44,062 nt of DNA, taken from positions 1 to 44,062 of IMG/VR virus record IMGVR_UViG_3300042390_000370; one strand, 5' to 3'. This document shows, piece by piece, positions 31,201-37,145 of the stretch (the stretch's first letter is position 1; every line of letters begins with the position of its first letter). Source of the DNA: a virus. A model generated the notes under the pieces. That model had not been told where the DNA came from. It ran no database searches and worked only from the letters and a program-made list of their open reading frames with translations. The translations under genes and the position numbers were made by a program.

Positions 31201-31443
31201 TCACTTTATCGGTTGTAGGTCATAATCACAACCTGAGAATGGGCAATCGGCACAGGGCTGAAAGAGTGGGAAGAAAAGCCCCGTGCCGACGCTCCCGTAG
31301 GTGTTCACAGCACTCTGAGTACCAACGCAAGCAAAGTTTGTAGCGGGGCACCCGTACGGGTCTCGCTTTGCCTGCGCCTCAGAGCCATGCTCTGTGAACG
31401 CCCACGGCAACGCCTGTGGGGGGCTGGGGGATTCTGTTGCCAC
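31201..31443 (-). CDS. MATE-type Cys protein (80 aa)
   Basis: GTG start behind GGGGGAG gives MATESPSPPQALPWAF; later CPATNFACVG and CADCPFSGC. Its start matches the degenerate frame at 24025-24177. Its last codons overlap the next family promoter. Confidence 0.55.
   Translation of the reverse strand: MATESPSPPQALPWAFTEHGSEAQAKRDPYGCPATNFACVGTQSAVNTYGSVGTGLFFPLFQPCADCPFSGCDYDLQPIK
31203..31231 (-). promoter_or_regulatory. Family promoter, leaderless (73-aa gene), inside a gene
   Basis: TTGTGA, 17-nt spacer ending ACCTACAACCGA, TAAAGT, GAAATT, ATG at 31196. Confidence 0.75.
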
Positions 31444-31483
31444 GCTCCCCCGAGCGCCGTTCCAATGGCGGTTCCGTTAGTTG

Positions 31484-31651
31484 TTAGGCTAACAACTCAG
31501 CGACCATCGCTCGCACCATGCGGTGGAGACGCTTTACGCCTTCGTTGTCTGCGCCGTAACGGGCTACTGCTTCAGCCAACTCTGTCAAGAGAGCCTGTGC
31601 CATAGCCACACGGTAAGACTTGTTCATTTGGTTCACCTCCTTCCCACTCAT
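31484..31651 (-). CDS. Leaderless helical protein, paralogue B (55 aa)
   Basis: MSGKEVNQMNKSYRVAMAQA starts at +1, with a second ATG at residue 9 behind GGAGGTGA. Highly similar to paralogue A at 24221-24385 over the last 47 residues. The longer frame to 31855 runs through the promoter and a repeat and is not used. Confidence 0.7.
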   Translation of the reverse strand: MSGKEVNQMNKSYRVAMAQALLTELAEAVARYGADNEGVKRLHRMVRAMVAELLA

Positions 31652-31657
31652 ACTTCC

Positions 31658-31686
31658 AATGTATCGGTTGTAGGTGGGAATGACAA
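31658..31686 (-). promoter_or_regulatory. Family promoter, leaderless (paralogue B)
   Basis: TTGTCA, 17-nt spacer ending ACCTACAACCGA, TACATT, GGAAGT, ATG. Confidence 0.75.
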
Positions 31687-31712
31687 CATTTACCAAGTCT
31701 TTTTTAGATTTA

Positions 31713-31777
31713 TCCAAGAACATACCTGCGTCAGCAGCGCCCGAGGCCCCGATGCGCAGGTTGGTTACATTCTTGGA
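31713..31777. repeat. Long interrupted hairpin
   Basis: TCCAAGAA and ACCTGCG (31713-31730) pair with CGCAGGT and TTCTTGGA (31755-31777). It lies upstream of paralogue B, where other units have the GCTGGGCT repeat. Confidence 0.5.
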
Positions 31778-31820
31778 TTCCAGCCCTTTTAGGTGTTCCC
31801 TGTGGGCATTTTCGTGTTTT

Positions 31821-31845
31821 CTAATCTGCTTACGGTGGCGGAAAG
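31821..31845 (+). repeat. CTAATC/ACGGTGGCGGAAAG element, copy 6
   Basis: Full consensus on the plus strand, 6 nt beyond the stop of the leftward 50-aa gene. Confidence 0.85.
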
Positions 31846-31851
31846 GAATTT

Positions 31852-32004
31852 TCATTCCTCTTCGTACCCATCAAACCAGTCGTCACCACGGGTGTCTTCA
31901 CGCTTACAGTGTGCTTGCGCATCTTCTAAAGTGAGACCTGTGAGAATCACTTTCTTGTCACGCATTGCGTCTTTATAGAAGCGAACAACTTTGTATGTAT
32001 TCAT
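31852..32004 (-). CDS. Small conserved actinophage protein (50 aa)
   Basis: MNTYKVVRFYKDAMRDKKVI, then GLTLEDAQAHCKREDTRG and a DWFDGYEEE end. The GLTLEEAQxHCxxxDTxG pattern is a very common small actinophage protein of unknown function. ATG at +1. Confidence 0.75.
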   Translation of the reverse strand: MNTYKVVRFYKDAMRDKKVILTGLTLEDAQAHCKREDTRGDDWFDGYEEE

Positions 32005-32010
32005 AAGTTC

Positions 32011-32039
32011 ACTTTATCGGTAGTAAGTCGTAATGACAA
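32011..32039 (-). promoter_or_regulatory. Family promoter, leaderless (50-aa gene)
   Basis: TTGTCA, 17-nt spacer ending ACTTACTACCGA, TAAAGT, GAACTT, ATG. Confidence 0.8.
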
Positions 32040-32041
32040 CC

Positions 32042-32308
32042 TTAGAACGGAGAAGTATTTAGCGCAGGGTCGTTCATTAGAAGAATGTTTTTGCGCTCAA
32101 TCCAACGGTGACCAGTTCCAGCAACTGGAACAATCTCTAAATCAAGATGTCCGTAGCGAACACGAGCCCCGATTGTCTTCACAGCGATACTCAAGCCGTC
32201 TTGACTGATTACACCTTCTAGGTTGATGTAAGCGTTGATGTCCACTTTGCCATTGTCTGTTCGTGCTAGTGATGTAATCGGCTTTGATTGCGTCTCAATA
32301 ATGTTCAT
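32042..32308 (-). CDS. Unknown beta-rich protein (88 aa)
   Basis: MNIIETQSKPITSLARTDNG, then strands up to HRWIERKNILLMNDPALN. AAGGAAAATT precedes the ATG, so Met at 32308 is preferred to the upstream MKRKI start. No domain recognised. Confidence 0.6.
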   Translation of the reverse strand: MNIIETQSKPITSLARTDNGKVDINAYINLEGVISQDGLSIAVKTIGARVRYGHLDLEIVPVAGTGHRWIERKNILLMNDPALNTSPF

Positions 32309-32335
32309 AATTTTCCTTTTCATAGGGGTTGCGTC

Positions 32336-32364
32336 AGGATAACGGTAGTAACCCCTAATGACAA
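32336..32364 (-). promoter_or_regulatory. Family promoter with leader, divergent spacer (88-aa gene)
   Basis: TTGTCA, 17-nt spacer ending GGTTACTACCGT, TATCCT; the start codon is 28 nt further. Confidence 0.6.
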
Positions 32365-32379
32365 CCTGACTGATGTCAC

Positions 32380-32418
32380 TAGGGGAACCCCACTCGGGGC
32401 TCTCGCCCCCCTCGCCCT
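32380..32418 (-). terminator. G/C hairpins after the 161-aa gene
   Basis: Leftward GGGGGCGAGAGCCCC and GTGGGGTTCCCC can each fold. No clear U run. Confidence 0.4.
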
Positions 32419-32419
32419 G

Positions 32420-32905
32420 CTACCAAGATGATTGGTAGTAGAACTCCCAGCCCTCAAACTGGGGAGAAAGACAATGCTTGATAATCTCAATCGTGTCCTC
32501 TAGCCCTTTGTAGTACCACTCGTCAAAGTCGGTAGAGCCGAAAAAGAAACCTGAAGCCGTGGGTAACATCTCCTTAGCGAGGTCATCTGTTTTCACGAGT
32601 TGCTTGTCAAGCAAAATCGTTTCACATACAGACTTCAGTGTCTCAAGTTGCTCACGGCTAACACGAGCCTCACGACAATCATCTTCGCCGTCTTGACAGT
32701 TGTCTACAAACCACTGGTGAATGGCGTTTTCTTTACGCCAGTAGCCAACGCTAATTTCCACAGAAGCGGAAGGATACGGCGAGTTTACTAATTTCTCTGC
32801 CTGAATAGCCTTGACGACTGTGTCGTACTGTGCGTTCACAGTTTCTCCACGCCACTCTGAGGGCGAAAGAAACTTCTTCGCTGTAAGGTATTGGTCTAAG
32901 CCCAC
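32420..32905 (-). CDS. Conserved phage protein with YWRK and FFFGS motifs (161 aa)
   Basis: MGLDQYLTAKKFLSPSEWRG, VGYWRKENAIHQWFVDN, then GFFFGSTDFDEWYY and a final YYQSSW. I recognise this as a widespread small phage family (MGLDxYL...YWRKxNxIHxWF) of unknown function. GTG start behind AAAGGAGA. Confidence 0.75.
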   Translation of the reverse strand: MGLDQYLTAKKFLSPSEWRGETVNAQYDTVVKAIQAEKLVNSPYPSASVEISVGYWRKENAIHQWFVDNCQDGEDDCREARVSREQLETLKSVCETILLDKQLVKTDDLAKEMLPTASGFFFGSTDFDEWYYKGLEDTIEIIKHCLSPQFEGWEFYYQSSW

Positions 32906-32935
32906 TTTTTATCTCCTTTAGTAGTAGGTACTTTC

Positions 32936-32964
32936 AGATTATCGGTTGTAGGTAACAACCACAA
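32936..32964 (-). promoter_or_regulatory. Family promoter with leader (161-aa gene)
   Basis: TTGTGG, 17-nt spacer ending ACCTACAACCGA, TAATCT. The leader itself carries ACCTACTACT. Confidence 0.7.
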
Positions 32965-33019
32965 CCTGACCGACAAAGATTTTTCGTGCTCGTAGCCGAG
33001 CCCCGCTCGGCACACAAAA

Positions 33020-33050
33020 TGGGTGGACAGCCACTAGGACTGCCACCCAA
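33020..33050 (-). terminator. GGGTGG hairpin
   Basis: Leftward GGGTGGCAG pairs with CTGTCCACCC beyond the 139-aa gene; a second GCCGAG/CTCGGC hairpin follows. Confidence 0.5.
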
Positions 33051-33064
33051 TCTGTGAGTGGGAA

Positions 33065-33484
33065 CTATTTGATTAGACGAGAAACGCCTCGGTAGGTGCT
33101 AGTAGATACATACTCCTCGTCTGTCATCTTGAGCAGAGCGATAGCGTTTTCCAGTTCCTCAATTTCTGAATTGAGATTCCATACCTCGCGTGGCGTGTCG
33201 GGCTTCTCAGGACATACAAGGCTCGCTGGAAGTGTAATCAGGATAGATGCTTCCTTTGTGTCTGTTCGCCAGTTATTGGACTGCGACACCTGAGTAGGTT
33301 TTGCCTTGCCTGACTTGACATACTCAATGACTGACTTTTCCCAATCAGCGACAGCCTTTTCGTGAGCCTGTCCTGACTTTTCATAATCAGACATTATCTT
33401 CTTGCGACTAGCAAGTGATTTCTCTAAGGCTTCTATGACTTTTGCCGTAGTCACCTTTACATTTATGGATTTTTGTTGTGCCAC
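33065..33484 (-). CDS. Unknown coiled-coil-like protein (139 aa)
   Basis: MAQQKSINVKVTTAKVIEAL opens a long charged helix with heptad spacing, then a loop (NNWRTDTKEASILITL) and a second helix. GTG start behind AAAGGAGA. No domain recognised. Confidence 0.65.
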   Translation of the reverse strand: MAQQKSINVKVTTAKVIEALEKSLASRKKIMSDYEKSGQAHEKAVADWEKSVIEYVKSGKAKPTQVSQSNNWRTDTKEASILITLPASLVCPEKPDTPREVWNLNSEIEELENAIALLKMTDEEYVSTSTYRGVSRLIK

Positions 33485-33514
33485 TTTTGTCTCCTTTTAC
33501 TTGGTGGTACTTTC

Positions 33515-33543
33515 AGATTATCGGTTGTAAGTTGTAATGACAA
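33515..33543 (-). promoter_or_regulatory. Family promoter with leader (139-aa gene)
   Basis: TTGTCA, 17-nt spacer ending ACTTACAACCGA, TAATCT, then about 30 nt to GTG. Confidence 0.75.
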
Positions 33544-33545
33544 CC

Positions 33546-33728
33546 TCAATCTAAAACTTTTCTAATAATGTTTAGTAGGAAAAGTATGTAGATAGTAAAA
33601 ACTCCGAGTGCGAGCGCAAGCCCCGACCACACGAACAGAATAAGATAGCCAGCACCCAAGAGCGCAAGCAATAACTTAGGAGCAAGAGCACGGGGCTCCT
33701 GTTCGGCAAGGTTTCTCAACTTTCTCAC
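33546..33728 (-). CDS. Two-span membrane protein (60 aa)
   Basis: A basic N-terminus (MRKLRNLAEQEPRALAPKLL) leads to two hydrophobic helices (LLALLGAGYLILFVW and ALALGVFTIYILFLL). Start overlaps the 138-aa stop (ATGA). Holin-like topology, but no family match. Confidence 0.6.
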   Translation of the reverse strand: MRKLRNLAEQEPRALAPKLLLALLGAGYLILFVWSGLALALGVFTIYILFLLNIIRKVLD

Positions 33729-34141
33729 TCAAACATTCCCAACACGGGGTCAAACGGTGTCTGCTCGCAGTTCTCATCTATGAAGATAATCTCGTTTGTC
33801 AAGAGGTCACGAAAGACGCTAGTAGCGAGTCCGTCTGCTGTTACGCCTACAATGACACGCATAGCCCGAAGGGTGTCCTCATCTTCATCAAAAAGTGCGC
33901 CATAGTTCACGGCGAACAAGTGTCCGAAGCCGTTTGCGAACGGCGAGATTGACTTGTCACCAAACATCACTTCAGGGTCGTTGTATGTCCCTAAGATTAG
34001 TGGTGAACCATTATCACCCATGACAATGAAGCCACCCTCGCCAAACATGACAGGGACTTTCTCATCTTCAGGTGAGTCAGGTAATGGCATAAGAGCGTCT
34101 AGTTCTTTTGCCAGTCGTACAAGTTCTTCTTTTTCTTTCAT
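33725..34141 (-). CDS. Unknown leaderless protein (138 aa)
   Basis: MKEKEELVRLAKELDALMPL, then beta-rich VMFGEGGFIVMGDNGSPLIL and a C-terminal VLGMFE. ATG at +1 of the last leftward family promoter. Resembles small phage proteins of unknown function with a GFGHLFAVNYGA stretch. Confidence 0.65.
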   Translation of the reverse strand: MKEKEELVRLAKELDALMPLPDSPEDEKVPVMFGEGGFIVMGDNGSPLILGTYNDPEVMFGDKSISPFANGFGHLFAVNYGALFDEDEDTLRAMRVIVGVTADGLATSVFRDLLTNEIIFIDENCEQTPFDPVLGMFE

Positions 34142-34147
34142 ACTTAC

Positions 34148-34176
34148 AAGGTACAGGTTGTAAGTGATAATCACAA
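34148..34176 (-). promoter_or_regulatory. Family promoter, leaderless (138-aa gene), divergent pair
   Basis: TTGTGA, 17-nt spacer ending ACTTACAACCTG, TACCTT, GTAAGT, ATG. It stands 24 nt from the divergent member at 34201-34229. Confidence 0.75.
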
Positions 34177-34200
34177 CATGAAGAAAAAAATAAATACAGG

Positions 34201-34229
34201 TTGTGCTTACTGCTTACTACCGATAATCT
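34201..34229 (+). promoter_or_regulatory. Family promoter, leaderless (KTSC copy 2)
   Basis: TTGTGC, 17-nt spacer ending GCTTACTACCGA, TAATCT, GAAGGT, ATG. Confidence 0.8.
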
Positions 34230-34235
34230 GAAGGT

Positions 34236-34550
34236 ATGAATGAAACAGCACTTACCCCAATAGCAACATCAGAGAAGTATGGCGAGGTTCGTAAGGGTCT
34301 CCGTTACGCCAATGATGAAATGGCTTGGCTCAATGACGATAGTATTGCGTCATCAACCTTGTATAGCACCGCTATCAACTTTTGGTCATACAATGTTGTA
34401 ACAAAGGAACTTGTGGTCAAGTACAAGTCTAGCGACATCCACTACACATACGAGGGCGTTCCTCACTCTGTCATCTTTGACATGATGTTCGCAGATAGTC
34501 TCGGTTCGTTTATCGCAAAAACAATCAAGCCAACTTATTCAGTTGCTTAG
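34236..34550 (+). CDS. KTSC-domain protein, copy 2 (104 aa)
   Basis: The C-terminal part (LVVKYKSSDIHYTYEGVPHS, then MMFADSLGSFIAKTIKP) is a complete KTSC domain and matches the protein at 25566-25823 in its last block. The N-terminus is unique. ATG at +1. Function not established. Confidence 0.7.
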   Translation: MNETALTPIATSEKYGEVRKGLRYANDEMAWLNDDSIASSTLYSTAINFWSYNVVTKELVVKYKSSDIHYTYEGVPHSVIFDMMFADSLGSFIAKTIKPTYSVA

Positions 34551-34579
34551 TTGTGATTGCGACCTACTACCGATAACCT
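34551..34579 (+). promoter_or_regulatory. Family promoter with leader (137-aa gene)
   Basis: TTGTGA, 17-nt spacer ending ACCTACTACCGA, TAACCT, leader with AAAGGAGA, GTG. It overlaps the KTSC stop. Confidence 0.75.
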
Positions 34580-34610
34580 AAAAGTATCACCAATCAAAAA
34601 AGGAGAAAAG

Positions 34611-35024
34611 GTGAACACAAAAGAAATAGCAGAAAAAATAGTGCGTGAACAAGACTTCCAAGACGCACGACTTCCCGAAGCAGGTCTCTATGGAGTCCTA
34701 GAAACGGGCGAGACATTTCTTATCGGAAATGGCTTTGATGTTTATCACTTGCTTAGTCAAAAAATAGACTCACCACTAAAAATCGCTGGATTAGCGGTAA
34801 CTACTAGTGGCTGGGCTGCGCCACTCAACGAAAATGGCGAAGTGGATGGACAACCTAGCCTACACCCTGACCGCAAGCGTGTCCTTCTCGTGGCGCTAGT
34901 GACAGCAGAAGAAATACTGTCGGCTATGCGTTTCGCAGATGATGAAGAAATCATTACCGACACAGGTGGCGTTGGCTTTCTTGCTGACGCTCTCCGTGAA
35001 GCGTTTGACCGCATAAGCGCCTAA
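34611..35024 (+). CDS. Unknown phage protein (137 aa)
   Basis: The GTG start gives MNTKEIAEKIVREQDFQDAR, a helical start, then a mixed domain with LAVTTSGWAAPLNENGEVDG, a pattern found in small phage proteins, and a C-terminal helix. The frame extension to 34557 covers the promoter and is not used. Confidence 0.65.
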   Translation: MNTKEIAEKIVREQDFQDARLPEAGLYGVLETGETFLIGNGFDVYHLLSQKIDSPLKIAGLAVTTSGWAAPLNENGEVDGQPSLHPDRKRVLLVALVTAEEILSAMRFADDEEIITDTGGVGFLADALREAFDRISA

Positions 35025-35030
35025 TCAAGT

Positions 35031-35060
35031 TGGGTGGGTGGGGAGAAATCCCCACTCACC
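35031..35060 (+). repeat. 12-bp intercistronic hairpin
   Basis: GGTGGGTGGGGA and TCCCCACTCACC pair around GAAA between two co-oriented genes. Possible attenuator. Confidence 0.5.
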
Positions 35061-35074
35061 TATGAAAGGAAACC

Positions 35075-35263
35075 ATGAAACTTATTATTGACGCACAGAG
35101 CGGGACTATCGTGAATGCTGCAGACTGCTACATCGTAGACACGGAGCAACTGAGCGACATTGAGAACTCTGAACTAGAAGAGGGTAGCGATTCACAGATT
35201 ACCGATATCGCCCTTAGACACGGATACTCGGTGCATAGAGCGCTTAGAGACGCTGTTATCTAA
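35075..35263 (+). CDS. Unknown small acidic protein (62 aa)
   Basis: MKLIIDAQSGTIVNAADCYI then an acidic stretch and RALRDAVI. AAAGGA precedes the ATG. Same transcript as the 137-aa gene. Its stop lies inside repeat copy 7. Confidence 0.65.
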   Translation: MKLIIDAQSGTIVNAADCYIVDTEQLSDIENSELEEGSDSQITDIALRHGYSVHRALRDAVI

Positions 35264-35284
35264 ATGCACTAACGGTGGCGGAAA
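35260..35284 (+). repeat. CTAATC/ACGGTGGCGGAAAG element, copy 7
   Basis: CTAAATGCACTA then ACGGTGGCGGAAA. The stop codon of the 62-aa gene is part of the element. Confidence 0.8.
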
Positions 35285-35319
35285 CCCTGACACACCCCTT
35301 GAGTGTGTTCACTTTTTTG

Positions 35320-35571
35320 CTACTTGGCTGAATCTTCTTCCGCCGCAGGTACAGAATTGGTGACTTTTTCGTCTTTTTCTGCTGCAACTGGGGCTTCTTC
35401 TTTAATAGATTTACCTGAAGGCATCACGAAAGAATCTGCGCCGATTCCTTTTGGTTCGGCATCAACAACCTTCTCAGCCTTCTTTGCCTTCTTCTTTGGT
35501 TCTGCTGCAACAACCTCGGCGACCTGTCCCGCCTTCTTCGCTGCTCTTTCTTCTGGAGTAAGTTTTCTCAT
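35320..35571 (-). CDS. Lys/Ala/Glu-rich protein (83 aa)
   Basis: MRKLTPEERAAKKAGQVAEV leads to KKKAKKAEKVVDAEPKGIGA and an Ala/Glu tail. Low complexity, disordered; similar in composition to histone-like or scaffold tails. GGAAGG precedes the ATG. No family promoter. Confidence 0.55.
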   Translation of the reverse strand: MRKLTPEERAAKKAGQVAEVVAAEPKKKAKKAEKVVDAEPKGIGADSFVMPSGKSIKEEAPVAAEKDEKVTNSVPAAEEDSAK

Positions 35572-35605
35572 GAGTCTGACCTTCCTAAAAATAATCAATA
35601 AAAAG

Positions 35606-35632
35606 ATAATACAGCATCGGGGCCCCTAAGGG
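35606..35632. terminator. GCCCC-TAA-GGGGC hairpin
   Basis: A tight five-bp G/C stem between divergent units; no U run. Confidence 0.35.
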
Positions 35633-35658
35633 GCTGTAGATAAATCTGTCTAGAGATG

Positions 35659-35687
35659 TTGTGTTTATGACCTACTACCGATAGAGT
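35659..35687 (+). promoter_or_regulatory. Family promoter, leaderless (59-aa gene)
   Basis: TTGTGT, 17-nt spacer ending ACCTACTACCGA, TAGAGT, GATGGT, ATG. Confidence 0.8.
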
Positions 35688-35693
35688 GATGGT

Positions 35694-35873
35694 ATGAGTG
35701 AATACAAAGACTTAGACACATTAGAAATAACTGAGGACAATATTGAAGATATGCCTGAACTTGATTGTGAGTGCGGATACTTCGGTGAGGGAAAGTGGAC
35801 TTTCCTGAAGCCTTATGATTTTGAGTCAGGACAATGGGTCTGCTACACCTGCGTACAGGAGATACTGCGATGA
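35694..35873 (+). CDS. Leaderless zinc-motif protein (59 aa)
   Basis: MSEYKDLDTLEITEDNIEDM, acidic start, then CECGYF and VCYTC: a four-Cys site. Stop overlaps the next start (ATGA). Confidence 0.65.
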   Translation: MSEYKDLDTLEITEDNIEDMPELDCECGYFGEGKWTFLKPYDFESGQWVCYTCVQEILR

Positions 35874-36355
35874 ACATCACATTAGAACAAATCAACAAAC
35901 TGCATAAATCCCTGTGGGATGAAGCCGTAAAGGAGTATGGAGAGAAGTACAAGGTTCCTTTTGAGGTAATCCATGAAATGTCGCAACAGACTCGTGCTTT
36001 GTATGTCCTGCAAACATGGAATGGGTCAGGGAATCCAGCGCGCTACCTAGCCACATATTCAATTCCGACAGATGTAATCACACAGGTTGTCGCCGAGTAC
36101 TGTAACGAAATTGTGTCTGAGGATGAACTGATGTCACCAAAGCCCCGCCGTGCCGACAAGTATGACGCTTTCTTGGACTGGACTAAAGACCATCTCTTTG
36201 AGCAATTTACTACCGAGCAGTTAGAGGAAGTATCAGGGTTCTCTTACGCAACTACCTTGAAGTTCATTAGCGAATCACCCACATTCCGAAAAATCAAAAA
36301 AGGTCTATGGGAAATCCGTGATGCTGAGGCAGATAGAAAAGCAGAAAAATCTTGA
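35870..36355 (+). CDS. Unknown helical protein (161 aa)
   Basis: MNITLEQINKLHKSLWDEAV is helical; the C-terminal half (LFEQFTTEQLEEVSGFSYAT then FRKIKKGLWEIRD) looks like a winged-helix or HTH segment. Start fixed by ATGA overlap. Possible DNA-binding role. Confidence 0.65.
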   Translation: MNITLEQINKLHKSLWDEAVKEYGEKYKVPFEVIHEMSQQTRALYVLQTWNGSGNPARYLATYSIPTDVITQVVAEYCNEIVSEDELMSPKPRRADKYDAFLDWTKDHLFEQFTTEQLEEVSGFSYATTLKFISESPTFRKIKKGLWEIRDAEADRKAEKS

Positions 36356-36363
36356 CACCAAGG

Positions 36364-36392
36364 TTGTGACTGCTACTTACTACCTATAATCT
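36364..36392 (+). promoter_or_regulatory. Family promoter with leader (ATPase and VWA operon)
   Basis: TTGTGA, 17-nt spacer ending ACTTACTACCTA, TAATCT, leader with AAAGGAGA, GTG at 36426. Confidence 0.8.
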
Positions 36393-36425
36393 GAAGTTAT
36401 CAATCCACTCACAAAGGAGAAAAAA

Positions 36426-37145
36426 GTGGAAACAACAACCCAATTGCCACAATGTTGGCAAGATGTAAAAGATTGCCTAGACGCAGGCATTGACCGAATT
36501 ATCTTGTTTGGTCCTGCTGGAACTGGCAAGACATATGCAGGACTCAACTTTGGAAACATTGAGGCTGGAGCACACCGATTGGTCTGCACAGAAGATATGA
36601 CTTCAATGGATGTGACTGGCGCATTCATGCCTGACGGGAACGGTAAGTTCTCATGGGTCGCTGGCGCTGGTCTCAAGGCTTGGGAAGGCAATGGAATTAC
36701 TGGTGGTCGTCTCATCGTGGATGAGATTGACAAGGCGTCAGGCGATGTGTTCGCACTCTTGCTTGCCATGCTTGACTCACCTGAGTCTGCTTCTTGGGAG
36801 CACCCTGAGACTGGTCGTGTCCATCGTCCGAAAGACGGATTCTCAGCAATCATGACTACAAATATTGAGAACATGGAAGAGTTGCCAATGGCGCTCGCTG
36901 ACCGATTCCCTATCCGTATCCGTATCAACGCTCCGCACCCTAGTGCGCTGGACAAGTTGAGCCGTGAGTTGCGTGGCTACGCAGTCCGTATGGCTGACGC
37001 TGGCAAGAACCGAATCTCGCTCCGCACATTTATGGCATTTGACAAATTGCGCAAGCAGTTGGGCGATGAGCGTTCAGCGAAAATCATCTTTGGTGACCGA
37101 GCCTCATCTGTTCTTGACGCTATCGCTGTAGATAAAATCTCATGA
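36426..37145 (+). CDS. MoxR/CobS-type AAA+ ATPase (239 aa)
   Basis: Walker A GPAGTGKT (29-36), Walker B LIVDEID (about 95-101), sensor-1-like MTTN (about 143) and ADRF arginine-finger-like motif (about 158-161). The short form with an EDMTSMDVTG insert resembles the MoxR clade, which includes cobaltochelatase CobS. Such ATPases pair with VWA proteins to remodel targets or insert metal. The ATGA overlap with the VWA gene supports a complex. Confidence 0.85.
   Translation: METTTQLPQCWQDVKDCLDAGIDRIILFGPAGTGKTYAGLNFGNIEAGAHRLVCTEDMTSMDVTGAFMPDGNGKFSWVAGAGLKAWEGNGITGGRLIVDEIDKASGDVFALLLAMLDSPESASWEHPETGRVHRPKDGFSAIMTTNIENMEELPMALADRFPIRIRINAPHPSALDKLSRELRGYAVRMADAGKNRISLRTFMAFDKLRKQLGDERSAKIIFGDRASSVLDAIAVDKIS

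Noticed and set aside
31652-31855. N-terminal extension of paralogue B
   Set aside because: It would translate through a promoter, a long hairpin and repeat copy 6; the paralogue at 24221 lacks it.
36380-36955. Leftward frame of 191 codons opposite the MoxR ATPase
   Set aside because: Antisense shadow; the ATPase motifs are on the plus strand.
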